A stretch of DNA of 64,000 bases, taken from NCBI RefSeq assembly GCF_945952435.1, contig NZ_CAMFHZ010000002.1:62001-126000 (forward strand), given 5' to 3'. The position numbers and the translations under genes are program-made. This stretch comes from an uncultured Microbacterium sp. (lineage in GTDB: Bacteria; Actinomycetota; Actinomycetes; Actinomycetales; Microbacteriaceae). Below the pieces are notes generated by a model, which saw only the letters and a list, made by a program, of their open reading frames with translations, did no database searches and was not told where the DNA came from. Shown here piece after piece: positions 1 to 7,367 of the stretch; position 1 is the stretch's first letter, and each line of letters begins with the position of its first letter.

Positions 1-1
1 G

Positions 2-313
2 CTCTCCACGATCTCCGGATCGGGCCCCGCGTACGTCTACCTGCTGATCGAGGAGTTCACGAAGGCCGCGACCGGCAAGGGCTTCGCGGAGCGCGAGGCG
101 CGGATCATGGCGGAGCAGACCTTCATCGGCGCGACCGCGCTGCTGGAGGCTTCGGGAGAGAACCCGGCCGAGCTGCGCCGTCGCGTCACGAGCCCCAAGG
201 GGACGACCGAGCGCGCGGTCGCGGTGCTGCAGGACGCGCGGCTCGACGACGTGTTCGCCCGGGCGACGGATGCGGCGCTCGCCCGTGCTCGCGAGCTCGC
301 CGGCGGAGCCTGA
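2..313 (+). CDS. proC: pyrroline-5-carboxylate reductase, C-terminal part
   Basis: Last 103 residues of ProC, which reduces pyrroline-5-carboxylate to proline with NAD(P)H in the cytoplasm. The open frame runs in from the left edge, so the Rossmann domain and the start codon are outside the window. The visible part begins with SGSGPAYVYLLIEE, the conserved substrate-site segment, and continues into the helical dimerisation domain with TSPKGTTERAV, a second family hallmark. The frame closes at a TGA. In mycobacteria proC lies just before the small HTH and bS22 genes; here the same order is kept with a potassium system and an ArsR gene inserted between. The call is firm and only the extent is incomplete. 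Confidence 0.93.
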   Translation, partial: LSTISGSGPAYVYLLIEEFTKAATGKGFAEREARIMAEQTFIGATALLEASGENPAELRRRVTSPKGTTERAVAVLQDARLDDVFARATDAALARARELAGGA

Positions 314-355
314 GCGCACACCCCGCGCGCGGGAGAGCGGAGGGCGCCGCCGCCC

Positions 356-1027
356 TCAGCGGTCGAGGGTCGAGAAGCGCTCGATGTCGCTGTTCGTGCC
401 GGAGACGATGATGAGGTCGTGGTTCGTGACCACCGTGTCCGCCTCGGCGTAGCGGAACGGCTTGCCCGGGCTCTTCACGCCGACGACCGTCACGTTGAAC
501 TTGCTGCGCACCCCGGACTGGCTCAGCTTCACGCCGCGGATGAACTTCGGCGGGTACATCTTGGCGAGGGCGAAGTCGTCGTCGAACCGGATGAAGTCGA
601 GCATCCGCCCCGAGACGAGGTGTGCCACGCGCTCTCCGGCCTCGCGCTCCGGATAGATGACGTGGTTGGCGCCGACGCGCGCCAGGATCTTGCCGTGCGA
701 CTGGGAGACGGCCTTCGCCCAGATCTGCGGCACCTTGAGGTCGACGAGGTTCGCGGTGATGAGCACCGACGCCTCGATGAGCGACCCGACTGCGACCACC
801 GCGACCTGGAAGTCCTGGGCGCCGATCTGACGCAGCGCGTCGATGTTCCGCGCGTCGGCCTGGACGGCGTGGGTGACCCGCTCCGACCACTTCTGCACGA
901 GCTCGAGGTTGCCGTCGACCGCGAGCACCTCTCGGTCCAGCCGGTCCAGCTCCCCGGCGCACGCGGCGCCGAATCGTCCCAGGCCGATCACGAGCACCGG
1001 GGCGTCGTTGCGCAGCACATCCACCAT
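356..1027 (-). CDS. ktrA: potassium uptake regulatory subunit, TrkA/KtrA family
   Basis: Cytoplasmic RCK protein of 223 residues that gates the membrane subunit encoded next to it. VLVIGLGRFGAACAGEL near the N-terminus is the Rossmann nucleotide-binding loop (GxGxxG) of the TrkA-N domain. The last 90 residues fit a TrkA-C domain. One N/C pair at this length is KtrA-like rather than the doubled Trk form. Two ATGs are possible, at 1033 and 1027. I choose 1027 because a TAAGGT box ends six bases before it, the spacing seen at many leaderless genes in this window. The KtrB-type gene lies 22 bases upstream of that start. It is known that KtrA proteins bind nucleotides and, in many Gram-positives, cyclic-di-AMP; no residue here proves that. 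Confidence 0.9.
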   Translation of the reverse strand: MVDVLRNDAPVLVIGLGRFGAACAGELDRLDREVLAVDGNLELVQKWSERVTHAVQADARNIDALRQIGAQDFQVAVVAVGSLIEASVLITANLVDLKVPQIWAKAVSQSHGKILARVGANHVIYPEREAGERVAHLVSGRMLDFIRFDDDFALAKMYPPKFIRGVKLSQSGVRSKFNVTVVGVKSPGKPFRYAEADTVVTNHDLIIVSGTNSDIERFSTLDR

Positions 1028-1033
1028 GCTCAT

Positions 1034-1039
1034 ACCTTA
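1034..1039 (-). promoter_or_regulatory. -10 box for leaderless ktrA
   Basis: TAAGGT on the minus strand, six bases (ATGAGC) before the ATG at 1027. It implies that ktrA can be transcribed without ktrB, starting at or next to its start codon. Confidence 0.5.
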
Positions 1040-1049
1040 CGAGGTCGAC

Positions 1050-2480
1050 TCACCCGACGATGGGGCGCTCGACCGGCAGGGAGTACAGCTGGCTGCGCGA
1101 GGTCGCCGCGACGGCGGCGGCGAGGGTCACCGTGCCCACGCGTCCCATGAAGATCGTCGCCGCCATGATGTAGCTCGCCGCGTCCGGCAGGCGCTCGGTG
1201 ATCCCCGTCGAGAGGCCGACGGTGCCGAACGCCGAGACGACGTCGAAGAGCACGTCGACGACGGGGAACTTCGTGATCTGGCAGATCGCGATCGTGGACA
1301 CGGCGACGATCGTGGATCCCCAGGCGACGACGCTCAGCGCGACGCGCTGCACGTCGGAGGGGATCCGCCGTCCGAACGCCTGCACGGACGGGCGTCCCTT
1401 CGCCTCGCTGATGACTGCGAGGGCGAGGACCGCGAGGGTCGTCACCTTGATGCCCCCCGCGGTGGAGGCCGACCCGCCGCCGACGAACATGAGCATCGCG
1501 CCGGCGAGCAGCGACGAGCCGTTGAGGTCGCCGATGTCGATGACGTTGAAGCCCCCGGAGCGGGTCATCGCGGAGAGGAAGAACGCCTGGAAGGTGGTGT
1601 CGCCCGCGTCCATCGACCCGAACGTGCGCGGGTTGTCGTACTCGAGCAGGAGGAACACGGCGGCCCCCGCCACGAACAGCAGCACGGTCGTGATGACCGT
1701 GAGCTTGGCGTGCAGGGACCACCGGCGCACGTGCCACCGCTGACGGGCGAGCGCGTAGATGACCGGGAAGCCGAGGCTGCCGAGGAAGACGCCGAGCATG
1801 AGGACGGACAGCACGTAGTAGTTCTGCGCGAAGGGGGCGAGACCCCCCGTGTTGGGCACGAAGCCGGTGTTCGTGAAGGCCATCGCCGAGTAGAACGGGG
1901 CCTCCCAGAGCGCGGTGAGCGGATCGACGCCGGCGAGGAGCAGCGCCGGGTACAGCAGGACCATGAGCCCGGCCTCGATCGCGAGGGCGGAGATCGCGAC
2001 GGTGCGCAGCAGCGCGCCGACCTCGCCCAGCCGCACGGTCTGGCTCTCGTTGACCGGGCCGCCGTGCGCCCGCATGGGGTTCGTGTCGCCGGCCGCGATG
2101 AGCTTGGCCCGCAGGCCCAGGCGCTTGGAGATCACGAGCCCCATCACGCTCGCGAGCGTGAGCACCCCGAGCCCGCCGATGTTGACACCGATGAAGATGA
2201 CCGCGCGCCCGAAGCCGGACCAGTGCGTGGCCATGTCGACCGTCGCGAGGCCCGTCACGCAGATCGTGGAGACCGCGGTGAACAGCGCGTCGGAGAAGGG
2301 CGTCGTCGTGCGGTCGGCGCTCGCGATCGGCAGCGAGAGCAGCACGGTCGTGATGACGATCAGCGCGGAGAACACGATGATCGCGAACCGGGACGGCGAC
2401 GACGTCGTGATGGTCCGGCCGATCCTCAGCGTGCGTCGGACGAGATCGCCGAAGGATCGCGTGGCTCGGGTGGCGGCCAT
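1050..2480 (-). CDS. ktrB: potassium transporter membrane subunit, TrkH/KtrB family
   Basis: Integral membrane K+ (possibly Na+-coupled) translocation subunit, 476 residues. The four selectivity-filter loops of the TrkH/KtrB fold are visible in order: TICVTGLATVD, FTNTGFVPNTGG, TRSGGFNVID and GTVGLSTGITE, each with the filter glycine and flanked by hydrophobic membrane pairs. The frame is open far upstream, but the ATG at 2480 is the sensible start. It follows a GGAGG-type ribosome site, lies just before the basic N-terminal tail, and keeps the protein at normal KtrB length. The upstream extension would run antisense through the ArsR gene. It pairs with the RCK subunit downstream. Confidence 0.93.
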   Translation of the reverse strand: MAATRATRSFGDLVRRTLRIGRTITTSSPSRFAIIVFSALIVITTVLLSLPIASADRTTTPFSDALFTAVSTICVTGLATVDMATHWSGFGRAVIFIGVNIGGLGVLTLASVMGLVISKRLGLRAKLIAAGDTNPMRAHGGPVNESQTVRLGEVGALLRTVAISALAIEAGLMVLLYPALLLAGVDPLTALWEAPFYSAMAFTNTGFVPNTGGLAPFAQNYYVLSVLMLGVFLGSLGFPVIYALARQRWHVRRWSLHAKLTVITTVLLFVAGAAVFLLLEYDNPRTFGSMDAGDTTFQAFFLSAMTRSGGFNVIDIGDLNGSSLLAGAMLMFVGGGSASTAGGIKVTTLAVLALAVISEAKGRPSVQAFGRRIPSDVQRVALSVVAWGSTIVAVSTIAICQITKFPVVDVLFDVVSAFGTVGLSTGITERLPDAASYIMAATIFMGRVGTVTLAAAVAATSRSQLYSLPVERPIVG

Positions 2481-2543
2481 GGCGGCAGTCCTCCGATCCT
2501 CCGCTCGCGGGCGTTCGTCATGGTACTCCGCCCGCGGCGCGGC

Positions 2544-2549
2544 TACTGT
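2544..2549 (+). promoter_or_regulatory. -10 box for leaderless ArsR gene
   Basis: TACTGT followed by six bases and the ATG at 2556. There is no ribosome-binding sequence, consistent with leaderless transcription. Confidence 0.55.
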
Positions 2550-2555
2550 GAAAGC

Positions 2556-2972
2556 ATGACCGACATCTTCGACGTGATCGCCGACGGCACGAGGCGGGAC
2601 ATCCTGCAGCTCCTGCGCCGACGCTCTGCGGACGGCGATTCGGGCACGAGCGTGACGCAGATCGTCAGCGAACTCGGGATCAGCCAGCCCACGGTGTCGA
2701 AGCATCTCAAGGTGCTGCGCGAGGCCGAACTGGTGACGGTGCGCGAGGACGGTCAGCGCCGCTTCTACAGCATCGAGGCGGGACCGCTCGAAGAGGTCGA
2801 CGACTGGCTCGTCCCCTTCCTCGCCGACGCCTACGGCGAGTCCGCGCCGGACGTCTTCGGAGTGGTCCCGCCGCTTCCCGACAGCGCCGCGCATGCAGCC
2901 GAGGTCGTCGGTCGTGCGGCGGCGAACGCCAAGCACGTGGTGCAGACCGCGCTCAAGCGCCTGGGGGCGTGA
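2556..2972 (+). CDS. ArsR/SmtB-family winged-helix regulator
   Basis: DNA-binding protein of 138 residues. A typical ArsR winged helix fills residues 1-80: DVIADGTRRDILQLL opens the domain, and VSELGISQPTVSKHLKVLRE is the helix-turn-helix. REDGQRRFYSIE forms the wing. No ELCVCD-type metal site or other cysteine cluster is present, so metal sensing is not supported. The C-terminal 50 residues resemble tails of actinobacterial HTH_20 regulators. It is divergent from the ktrBA genes (75 bases apart), so it may control them, but this is inference. The start is fixed by the TACTGT box six bases upstream. Confidence 0.88.
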   Translation: MTDIFDVIADGTRRDILQLLRRRSADGDSGTSVTQIVSELGISQPTVSKHLKVLREAELVTVREDGQRRFYSIEAGPLEEVDDWLVPFLADAYGESAPDVFGVVPPLPDSAAHAAEVVGRAAANAKHVVQTALKRLGA

Positions 2973-3010
2973 CCGTCCCCGGATCCCCGCTGTCACAGGG
3001 GTCACACGGG

Positions 3011-3040
3011 TTTACACGCGTCCTCGCCAGCCCCTACAGT
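3011..3040 (+). promoter_or_regulatory. probable sigma-70-type promoter for the small HTH gene
   Basis: TTTACA at 3011-3016 and TACAGT at 3035-3040, separated by 18 bases. This is a good -35/-10 pair about 45 bases upstream of the HTH gene start at 3085. Confidence 0.5.
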
Positions 3041-3084
3041 TGACGGAACCGCTCGTGCATGGTGCGCGGCGGCCGAGGGGGTAG

Positions 3085-3285
3085 ATGGGGATGCCCGAGC
3101 AGCTTCCGGACGTGCGTTTCCTGACCGTGGCGGAGGTCGCCGCGATCATGCGCGTGTCCAAGATGACGGTGTACCGGCTGGTGCACTCCGGCGATCTCCC
3201 CGCCGTGCGCTTCGGCCGCAGCTATCGCGTGCCCGAGTCCGCCGTCACCGCCGCGCTGCAGCGGCCGATCGCGGACGTCGGCTGA
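3085..3285 (+). CDS. excisionase/AlpA-type small HTH DNA-binding protein
   Basis: 66-residue protein consisting almost entirely of one MerR-like (HTH_17) domain: FLTVAEVAAIMRVSKMTVYR is the helix-turn-helix and VRFGRSYRVPESAV the wing. Despite the 'excisionase' family label there is no integrase, attachment site or phage gene nearby. In Mycobacterium the same protein (Rv0500A type) sits between proC and the bS22 gene, so this is a resident actinobacterial regulator. ATG occurs at 3085 and again at 3091; GAGGGGG lies just upstream of the first. It is followed by bS22 on the same strand, with a separate promoter between. Targets are unknown. Confidence 0.88.
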   Translation: MGMPEQLPDVRFLTVAEVAAIMRVSKMTVYRLVHSGDLPAVRFGRSYRVPESAVTAALQRPIADVG

Positions 3286-3348
3286 GCATCCCGGGCGGTC
3301 GATCGGGAGGCGATCCGTCGCGAGGTCGGGCCCGCGCGCCCGGTGCGC

Positions 3349-3354
3349 TAGACT
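3349..3354 (+). promoter_or_regulatory. candidate -10 box for the bS22 gene
   Basis: TAGACT about 78 bases upstream of the GTG start of bS22, implying a leadered transcript of roughly 70 bases separate from the HTH gene. No clear -35 is visible. Confidence 0.4.
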
Positions 3355-3431
3355 GTTCCGAGGCATTTTCCGTGCCCCGATCCCGGGCGTCGTCCTGCAT
3401 GACGCCCAGCCCCTGACTTAGTGAGGTTTCC

Positions 3432-3530
3432 GTGGGTTCTGTCATCAAGAAGCGCCGCAAGCGCATGGCGAAGAAGAAGCACCGCAAGCTGCTTCGCAAG
3501 ACTCGCCACCAGCGCCGCAACAAGAAGTAA
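3432..3530 (+). CDS. 30S ribosomal protein bS22 (AURKAIP1/COX24 domain)
   Basis: A 32-residue, extremely basic protein starting at GTG with GSVIKKRRKRMAKKKHRK and ending RNKK. It matches the bS22 protein found on mycobacterial 30S subunits and the COX24/AURKAIP1 C-terminal domain of mitochondrial ribosomes. About half of its residues are Lys or Arg. An AGTGAGG sequence lies a few bases upstream. It is too short for most gene callers. A strong hairpin follows immediately, so it is the end of its transcription unit. Its position after the small HTH gene is the conserved actinobacterial arrangement. Confidence 0.92.
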   Translation: MGSVIKKRRKRMAKKKHRKLLRKTRHQRRNKK

Positions 3531-3543
3531 GCGGCCAGTCACC

Positions 3544-3577
3544 AAGCGCCCCGATCGATCCGATCGCCGGGGCGCTT
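3544..3577 (+). terminator. intrinsic terminator after bS22
   Basis: AAGCGCCCCGATCG pairs with CGATCGCCGGGGCGCTT through a short loop (two bases bulged), 14 bases after the bS22 stop codon. A short T-containing tail follows. Confidence 0.75.
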
Positions 3578-3656
3578 CGTGCATCTTCGTCCCCGTCGCG
3601 CGCGACGCCCTCGCCGCACGCGCCTCTCCCTGCGCAGACCTGGAAGAATCGGATCC

Positions 3657-3959
3657 ATGAAGTCGATCACCGTCGCCGAACTGGCCGCACGCACCGGGAC
3701 CCCGCTCATCGACGTCCGCGAGCGCGACGAGTTCGCCGGCGGTCACGTCCCTGGCGCGGTGAACCTGCCGATGTCGGAGCTCGGCGACCTCTTGCACGAG
3801 CTTCCCGACGGCGCCTTCGACGTGATCTGCCAGCTCGGCGGCCGCTCCGCGCGGGTCGTGGAGGCGCTCGAGGCCCGCGGCTACGACGCGACGAACGTCG
3901 ACGGCGGCACCGCGCAGTGGATCGCCGAGGGGCGCGCGGTCGAGACCGCGACGTCGTGA
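3657..3959 (+). CDS. single-domain rhodanese-like sulfurtransferase
   Basis: 100-residue cytoplasmic protein made of one rhodanese domain. LIDVRERDEFAGGHVPGAVN is the characteristic N-terminal signature and ICQLGGRSARVVEAL carries the active-site loop with persulfide-forming Cys58. The loop reads CQLGGRS, close to the usual CxxGxRS. It is the first gene of a three-gene run: its TGA overlaps the GTG of the glutaredoxin-like gene, which in turn overlaps the next gene. A role in sulfur or thiol handling is likely from the family and the neighbour; the acceptor is unknown. Confidence 0.9.
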   Translation: MKSITVAELAARTGTPLIDVRERDEFAGGHVPGAVNLPMSELGDLLHELPDGAFDVICQLGGRSARVVEALEARGYDATNVDGGTAQWIAEGRAVETATS

Positions 3960-4234
3960 TCGCGCTCACGCTGATCGGCAAGCCCGACTGCCATCTCTGC
4001 GACGTCGCCTCGGACGTGGTGGACGCGGTCGTCGCCGAGCTGCCCGACGCGCTCGCCGAGGACCTGGAGATCACGGAGCTGTCGATCCTCGACGACCCCG
4101 CACTGTACGAGCGGTACGGGGAGAAGATCCCCGTGCTGCTCATCGACGACGAGGTGCACGGGCACTGGCGGATCGCGCCGGACCGCCTGCGCGAGGCACT
4201 GACCGCGAAGGCGGCGGAAGGAGCAGGACGATGA
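3956..4234 (+). CDS. glutaredoxin-like thioredoxin-fold protein
   Basis: 92-residue protein beginning at a GTG that overlaps the rhodanese stop codon (GTGA). LTLIGKPDCHLCDVASDVV is the first strand and helix with a CxxC redox site (Cys12, Cys15). KIPVLLIDDEVHGHWRI contains the cis-proline that faces the active site. This is the DUF836/glutaredoxin family found beside proC and hemA in other actinobacteria. With the rhodanese upstream it probably handles thiol or persulfide exchange; the reductant (mycothiol or mycoredoxin) is not determined by the sequence. Confidence 0.88.
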   Translation: MIALTLIGKPDCHLCDVASDVVDAVVAELPDALAEDLEITELSILDDPALYERYGEKIPVLLIDDEVHGHWRIAPDRLREALTAKAAEGAGR

Positions 4235-4533
4235 CGCTGCGACACGTGGTGACCTGGAAGATGGCGGCGGGGGACGCATCGACGCGCGCCGAGCATGCGG
4301 AGGGGATCGTCGCGCGGCTCGAAGGTCTCGTCGGCGTCGTCCCGTCGATCCGCGCGCTCTCGACGGGCGTGAACGCTCTCGACATCGAAGGCAATTGGGA
4401 CGTGACCCTCGTCGCAGACTTCGACGACGCCGAGGGCCTCGACGCCTACCAGGTGCATCCGGCGCACCAGGAGGTCGTCGCATACGTGCGGTCGGTCGCG
4501 GGCGGTCGCTCCGCCGTGGACTTCCTGATCTGA
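4231..4533 (+). CDS. Dabb (stress-responsive alpha/beta-barrel) family protein
   Basis: 100-residue protein with the Dabb ferredoxin-like fold: LRHVVTWKM opens with the family histidine, and HPAHQEVVAYVR is the conserved C-terminal segment. Proteins of this type form dimeric barrels; some are cofactorless enzymes, but most bacterial members have no assigned reaction. Its ATG overlaps the preceding stop codon (ATGA), so it is co-translated with the rhodanese and glutaredoxin-like genes. A link to redox stress is inferred from the operon only. Confidence 0.85.
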   Translation: MTLRHVVTWKMAAGDASTRAEHAEGIVARLEGLVGVVPSIRALSTGVNALDIEGNWDVTLVADFDDAEGLDAYQVHPAHQEVVAYVRSVAGGRSAVDFLI

Positions 4534-4731
4534 GATCGGGCGGCGGATCTCCGGACTCGGCGACGGGTTCTCGCCGCGAACAGCAGCCGGATCGGCCGGA
4601 TCGCGACGGCTTCTGCAGTCCGTGTCTCGGATCTCAGACTTTCGGCGGGGATCCGAACGCCCGCGTGGCGCGGTTTTGCGCGCGCCGCATCGCCGTCGAG
4701 ACCGAACCGAGACCCGGCGGAACCGGGCGAC

Positions 4732-4747
4732 GTTACATACCGGTAAC
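4732..4747 (+). promoter_or_regulatory. GlnR-like nitrogen-regulator box
   Basis: GTTAC-N6-GTAAC, with the palindrome TACCGGTA in its centre, 67 bases before the ATG of the amino-acid-binding protein. The 5-6-5 layout matches the GlnR half-site pair (GTnAC-n6-GAAAC) apart from one base. The rest of the 4534-4813 intergenic region holds no gene I can support. Confidence 0.45.
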
Positions 4748-4813
4748 TGTCCCGTGCCAAACTGGTCCGCAACCCGCCCGCGGACAACAGCGTCCTCGAC
4801 ACAGGAGTCGGAC

Positions 4814-5635
4814 ATGAACCGTCGCTCGACCATCGCCTCTGCCCTCGCCCTCACGGCCGTCGCCGCCCTCGCGCTCGCGGGCTGCTCGACCGGATCGAGC
4901 TCCGACCCGACCGCGAGCGCGGCCGGGGGCAAGGACTACGGATTGATCACCGCAGGCACCCTCACCGTCTGCTCGGACATCCCCTACAAGCCGTTCGAGT
5001 ACGAGGAGACCGCCGGCTCCGGCAAGTACACCGGCTTCGATGTCGACCTGCTCACGGCGATCGGCGAGAAGCTGGGCCTCAAGACCCAGTTCCAGGTCAC
5101 GAACTTCGACACGCTGCAGTCGGGGACCGCGCTGCTCGCCGGGCAGTGCGACATGGGCGCCTCGGCCATGACGATCACCGACGACCGCAAGAAGAACATC
5201 GACTTCTCCGACGGCTATTACGACTCGCTGCAGTCGCTGCTCGTGAAGACCTCGTCCGGTATCAAGGACATCAACGGACTGAGCGGCAAGAACGTCGGCG
5301 TGCAGCAGGGCACCACCGGCGAGAACTACGCGAAGGAGCACGCGAAGGGCGCGAACCTCGTGCAGTTCTCCGACGACGGCGTGCTGTGGCCGGCGCTGCA
5401 GGGCGGACAGGTCGACGCGATCCTGCAGGACCTGCCGGTCAACCTCCAGCACGAGAAGGACGACCCCGCCTACAAGGTCGTCGAGACCTACAAGACGGAC
5501 GAGCAGTACGGCTTCGCGTTCGCGAAGGGCAAGAACGAGGCTCTGCGCACGGCCGTCAACGAGCAGCTGAAGGCGCTCAAGGACGACGGCGAGTACAAGA
5601 AGATCTACGACAAGTACTTCAGCACCTCGAAGTGA
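4814..5635 (+). CDS. polar amino-acid ABC transporter, substrate-binding lipoprotein
   Basis: 273-residue extracellular lipoprotein. The lipobox LALAGC puts the lipidated Cys at residue 24, followed by a Ser/Ala-rich tether. The mature part has the family 3 solute-binding signature: GTLTVCSDIPYKPFEYEE, then TGFDVDLLTAIGEKLGLK, QCDMGASAMTITDDRKKNIDFS, and the hinge segments VGVQQGTTGENYA and AILQDLPVN. Conserved Arg and Asp residues for binding an alpha-amino acid are present (TDDRKK, QDLPVN). Glutamate/glutamine or another polar amino acid is likely, but the exact ligand is not readable. It heads a three-gene importer operon with permease and ATPase downstream, and a GlnR-like box lies upstream. 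Confidence 0.92.
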   Translation: MNRRSTIASALALTAVAALALAGCSTGSSSDPTASAAGGKDYGLITAGTLTVCSDIPYKPFEYEETAGSGKYTGFDVDLLTAIGEKLGLKTQFQVTNFDTLQSGTALLAGQCDMGASAMTITDDRKKNIDFSDGYYDSLQSLLVKTSSGIKDINGLSGKNVGVQQGTTGENYAKEHAKGANLVQFSDDGVLWPALQGGQVDAILQDLPVNLQHEKDDPAYKVVETYKTDEQYGFAFAKGKNEALRTAVNEQLKALKDDGEYKKIYDKYFSTSK

Positions 5636-5655
5636 CCGGGGTCTGACTTACGCCG

Positions 5656-6447
5656 ATGGCTCTGAAGAAGCGGACCCGCACGCGGGTCTACCACTACACC
5701 GTCTACGCGGTGATCATCGCCCTCATCCTGTGGGCGGTGGTCGCCACCGATTGGCAGACGGTCCTGAAGCAGTTCGCGAACCCCGAGGTCGCGCTGAAGC
5801 TGCTGCCCGGGATCATCACCGTCGGCCTGAAGAACACCATTCTCTTCACGATCTACTCGTTCTTCGGCGGTTTGATCCTCGCGGTCGTACTCGCCCTGAT
5901 GAAGCTGAGCGACATCCCGCCGTTCCGGTGGGCGGCGACCGCGTGGATCGAGTTCTTCCGAGGGATCCCTGCACTGATCACGATCTTCGGGTTCGGGATC
6001 ATGCTGCCGATCGCGACGAAGGTCACGATTCCGGGAGCACCTGTGGGCGCCGCGGTGCTCGGCCTCATCGTGGTGTCGTCGGCCTATATGGCAGAGACGA
6101 TCCGCGCGGGGATCCAGGCGGTGCCGAAGGGCCAGACGGAGGCGGCGCGGTCGCTCGGCATGTCGTCGTCGCGGACCATGTTCTTCATCGTGCTGCCGCA
6201 GGGGTTCCGCATCATCATCCCGCCGCTCACGAACGAGTTCGTGCTGCTGCTGAAGGACACGTCGCTGTTCTTCGTCATCGGCGCGACCCCGTTCACGTAT
6301 GAGCTGACGACCTTCGCCCGCAACGGCCTGTCCACCTATGCGAATGCCACGCCGCTGGTGATGGCGGCGCTGCTGTACCTGATCGTGACGCTCCCGCTGA
6401 CGCGGCTGACGGCATGGCTCGAGCGACGGATGGCGAGGGAGCGATGA
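5656..6447 (+). CDS. polar amino-acid ABC transporter, permease
   Basis: 263-residue inner-membrane protein with about five hydrophobic segments. [18 protein letters not shown] is typical of the HisM/GlnP group, and the EAA loop that docks the ATPase is [20 protein letters not shown]. With one permease gene in the operon, the channel is probably a homodimer. The ATG at 5656 follows the binding-protein stop by 20 bases. The ATPase start codon overlaps its stop (ATGA), showing translational coupling. Confidence 0.93.
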   Translation: MALKKRTRTRVYHYTVYAVIIALILWAVVATDWQTVLKQFANPEVALKLLPGIITVGLKNTILFTIYSFFGGLILAVVLALMKLSDIPPFRWAATAWIEFFRGIPALITIFGFGIMLPIATKVTIPGAPVGAAVLGLIVVSSAYMAETIRAGIQAVPKGQTEAARSLGMSSSRTMFFIVLPQGFRIIIPPLTNEFVLLLKDTSLFFVIGATPFTYELTTFARNGLSTYANATPLVMAALLYLIVTLPLTRLTAWLERRMARER

Positions 6448-7199
6448 GCACCGACCTGATCAACCTGAACGCGCCCGCGATCGACATCCAGGGTCTCGTC
6501 AAGCACTACGGCGACAACGAGGTGCTCAAGGGCATCGACCTGACCGTGAACGCCGGCGAGGTCGTCTGCGTGATCGGCCCGTCCGGCTCGGGCAAGTCGA
6601 CGCTCCTGCGCTCGGTGAACATGCTCGAGGAGCCGACGGGAGGCACGATCCTCATCGAGGGGATCGACGTCACCGACCCGGACGTCGACATCGACCGCGT
6701 GCGCGCACGCATCGGCATGGTCTTCCAGAGCTTCAACCTGTTCCCGCACATGAGCGTGCTGGGCAACCTCACGCTCGCGCAGCGTCAGGTGAAGAGGCGC
6801 GGCAAGGCCGAGGCGGAGAAGGTCGCCCAGGAGATGCTGGAGCGCGTGGGCATGGGCCACAAGGCCGACGCCTACCCGAGCCACCTCTCCGGCGGCCAGC
6901 AGCAGCGCGTCGCGATCGCGCGGTCGCTGTGCATGAACCCGGACATGATGCTCTTCGACGAGCCCACGTCGGCGCTCGACCCCGAGCTCGTCGGCGAGGT
7001 GCTCCAGGTCATGCGCACGCTCGCGGACGAGGGCATGACGATGATGGTCGTCACGCACGAGATGGGCTTCGCCCGGGAGGTCGGCTCGCGACTGATCTTC
7101 ATGGACGGCGGGCACATCCTCGAGGAGGGGGACCCGCGCGAGGTCCTCGCGAACCCGCAGCACCAGCGGACGAAGGACTTCCTCGCGCGCGTGCTGTGA
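6444..7199 (+). CDS. polar amino-acid ABC transporter, ATP-binding protein
   Basis: 251-residue GlnQ-type ATPase. Walker [11 protein letters not shown]-loop [15 protein letters not shown], signature LSGGQQQR, Walker [15 protein letters not shown] and the switch histidine in VVTHEMGFA are all intact and in normal spacing. The start at 6444 overlaps the permease stop. Its ending FLARVL is usual for this group. A strong hairpin follows 21 bases later, closing the operon. Confidence 0.95.
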   Translation: MSTDLINLNAPAIDIQGLVKHYGDNEVLKGIDLTVNAGEVVCVIGPSGSGKSTLLRSVNMLEEPTGGTILIEGIDVTDPDVDIDRVRARIGMVFQSFNLFPHMSVLGNLTLAQRQVKRRGKAEAEKVAQEMLERVGMGHKADAYPSHLSGGQQQRVAIARSLCMNPDMMLFDEPTSALDPELVGEVLQVMRTLADEGMTMMVVTHEMGFAREVGSRLIFMDGGHILEEGDPREVLANPQHQRTKDFLARVL

Positions 7200-7220
7200 C
7201 CTCGCCGCACCGATCATGAC

Positions 7221-7260
7221 GAGCCCGGATGCCCCGCAGAGTTGCGGAGCATCCGGGCTC
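7221..7260 (+). terminator. intrinsic terminator after the amino-acid importer operon
   Basis: Perfect 12-base outer stem GAGCCCGGATGC / GCATCCGGGCTC with an inner CCGCA / TGCGG stem and GAGT loop. There is no T-run, as is common for actinobacterial terminators. Confidence 0.78.
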
Positions 7261-7367
7261 GCAGCGTACTCACGGCTCCGACACAGCCGCGGGCACAGGT
7301 TCGCCCGAGGAGGTCTGCATACGATGAGTGGTCGCCCCCGCCCGGAGGCGGGAGAACGAGGACCCTC

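Noticed and set aside
3085..3285. Excisionase of an integrated element
   Set aside because: No integrase, att site or phage gene nearby; the position matches a conserved chromosomal regulator of actinobacteria.
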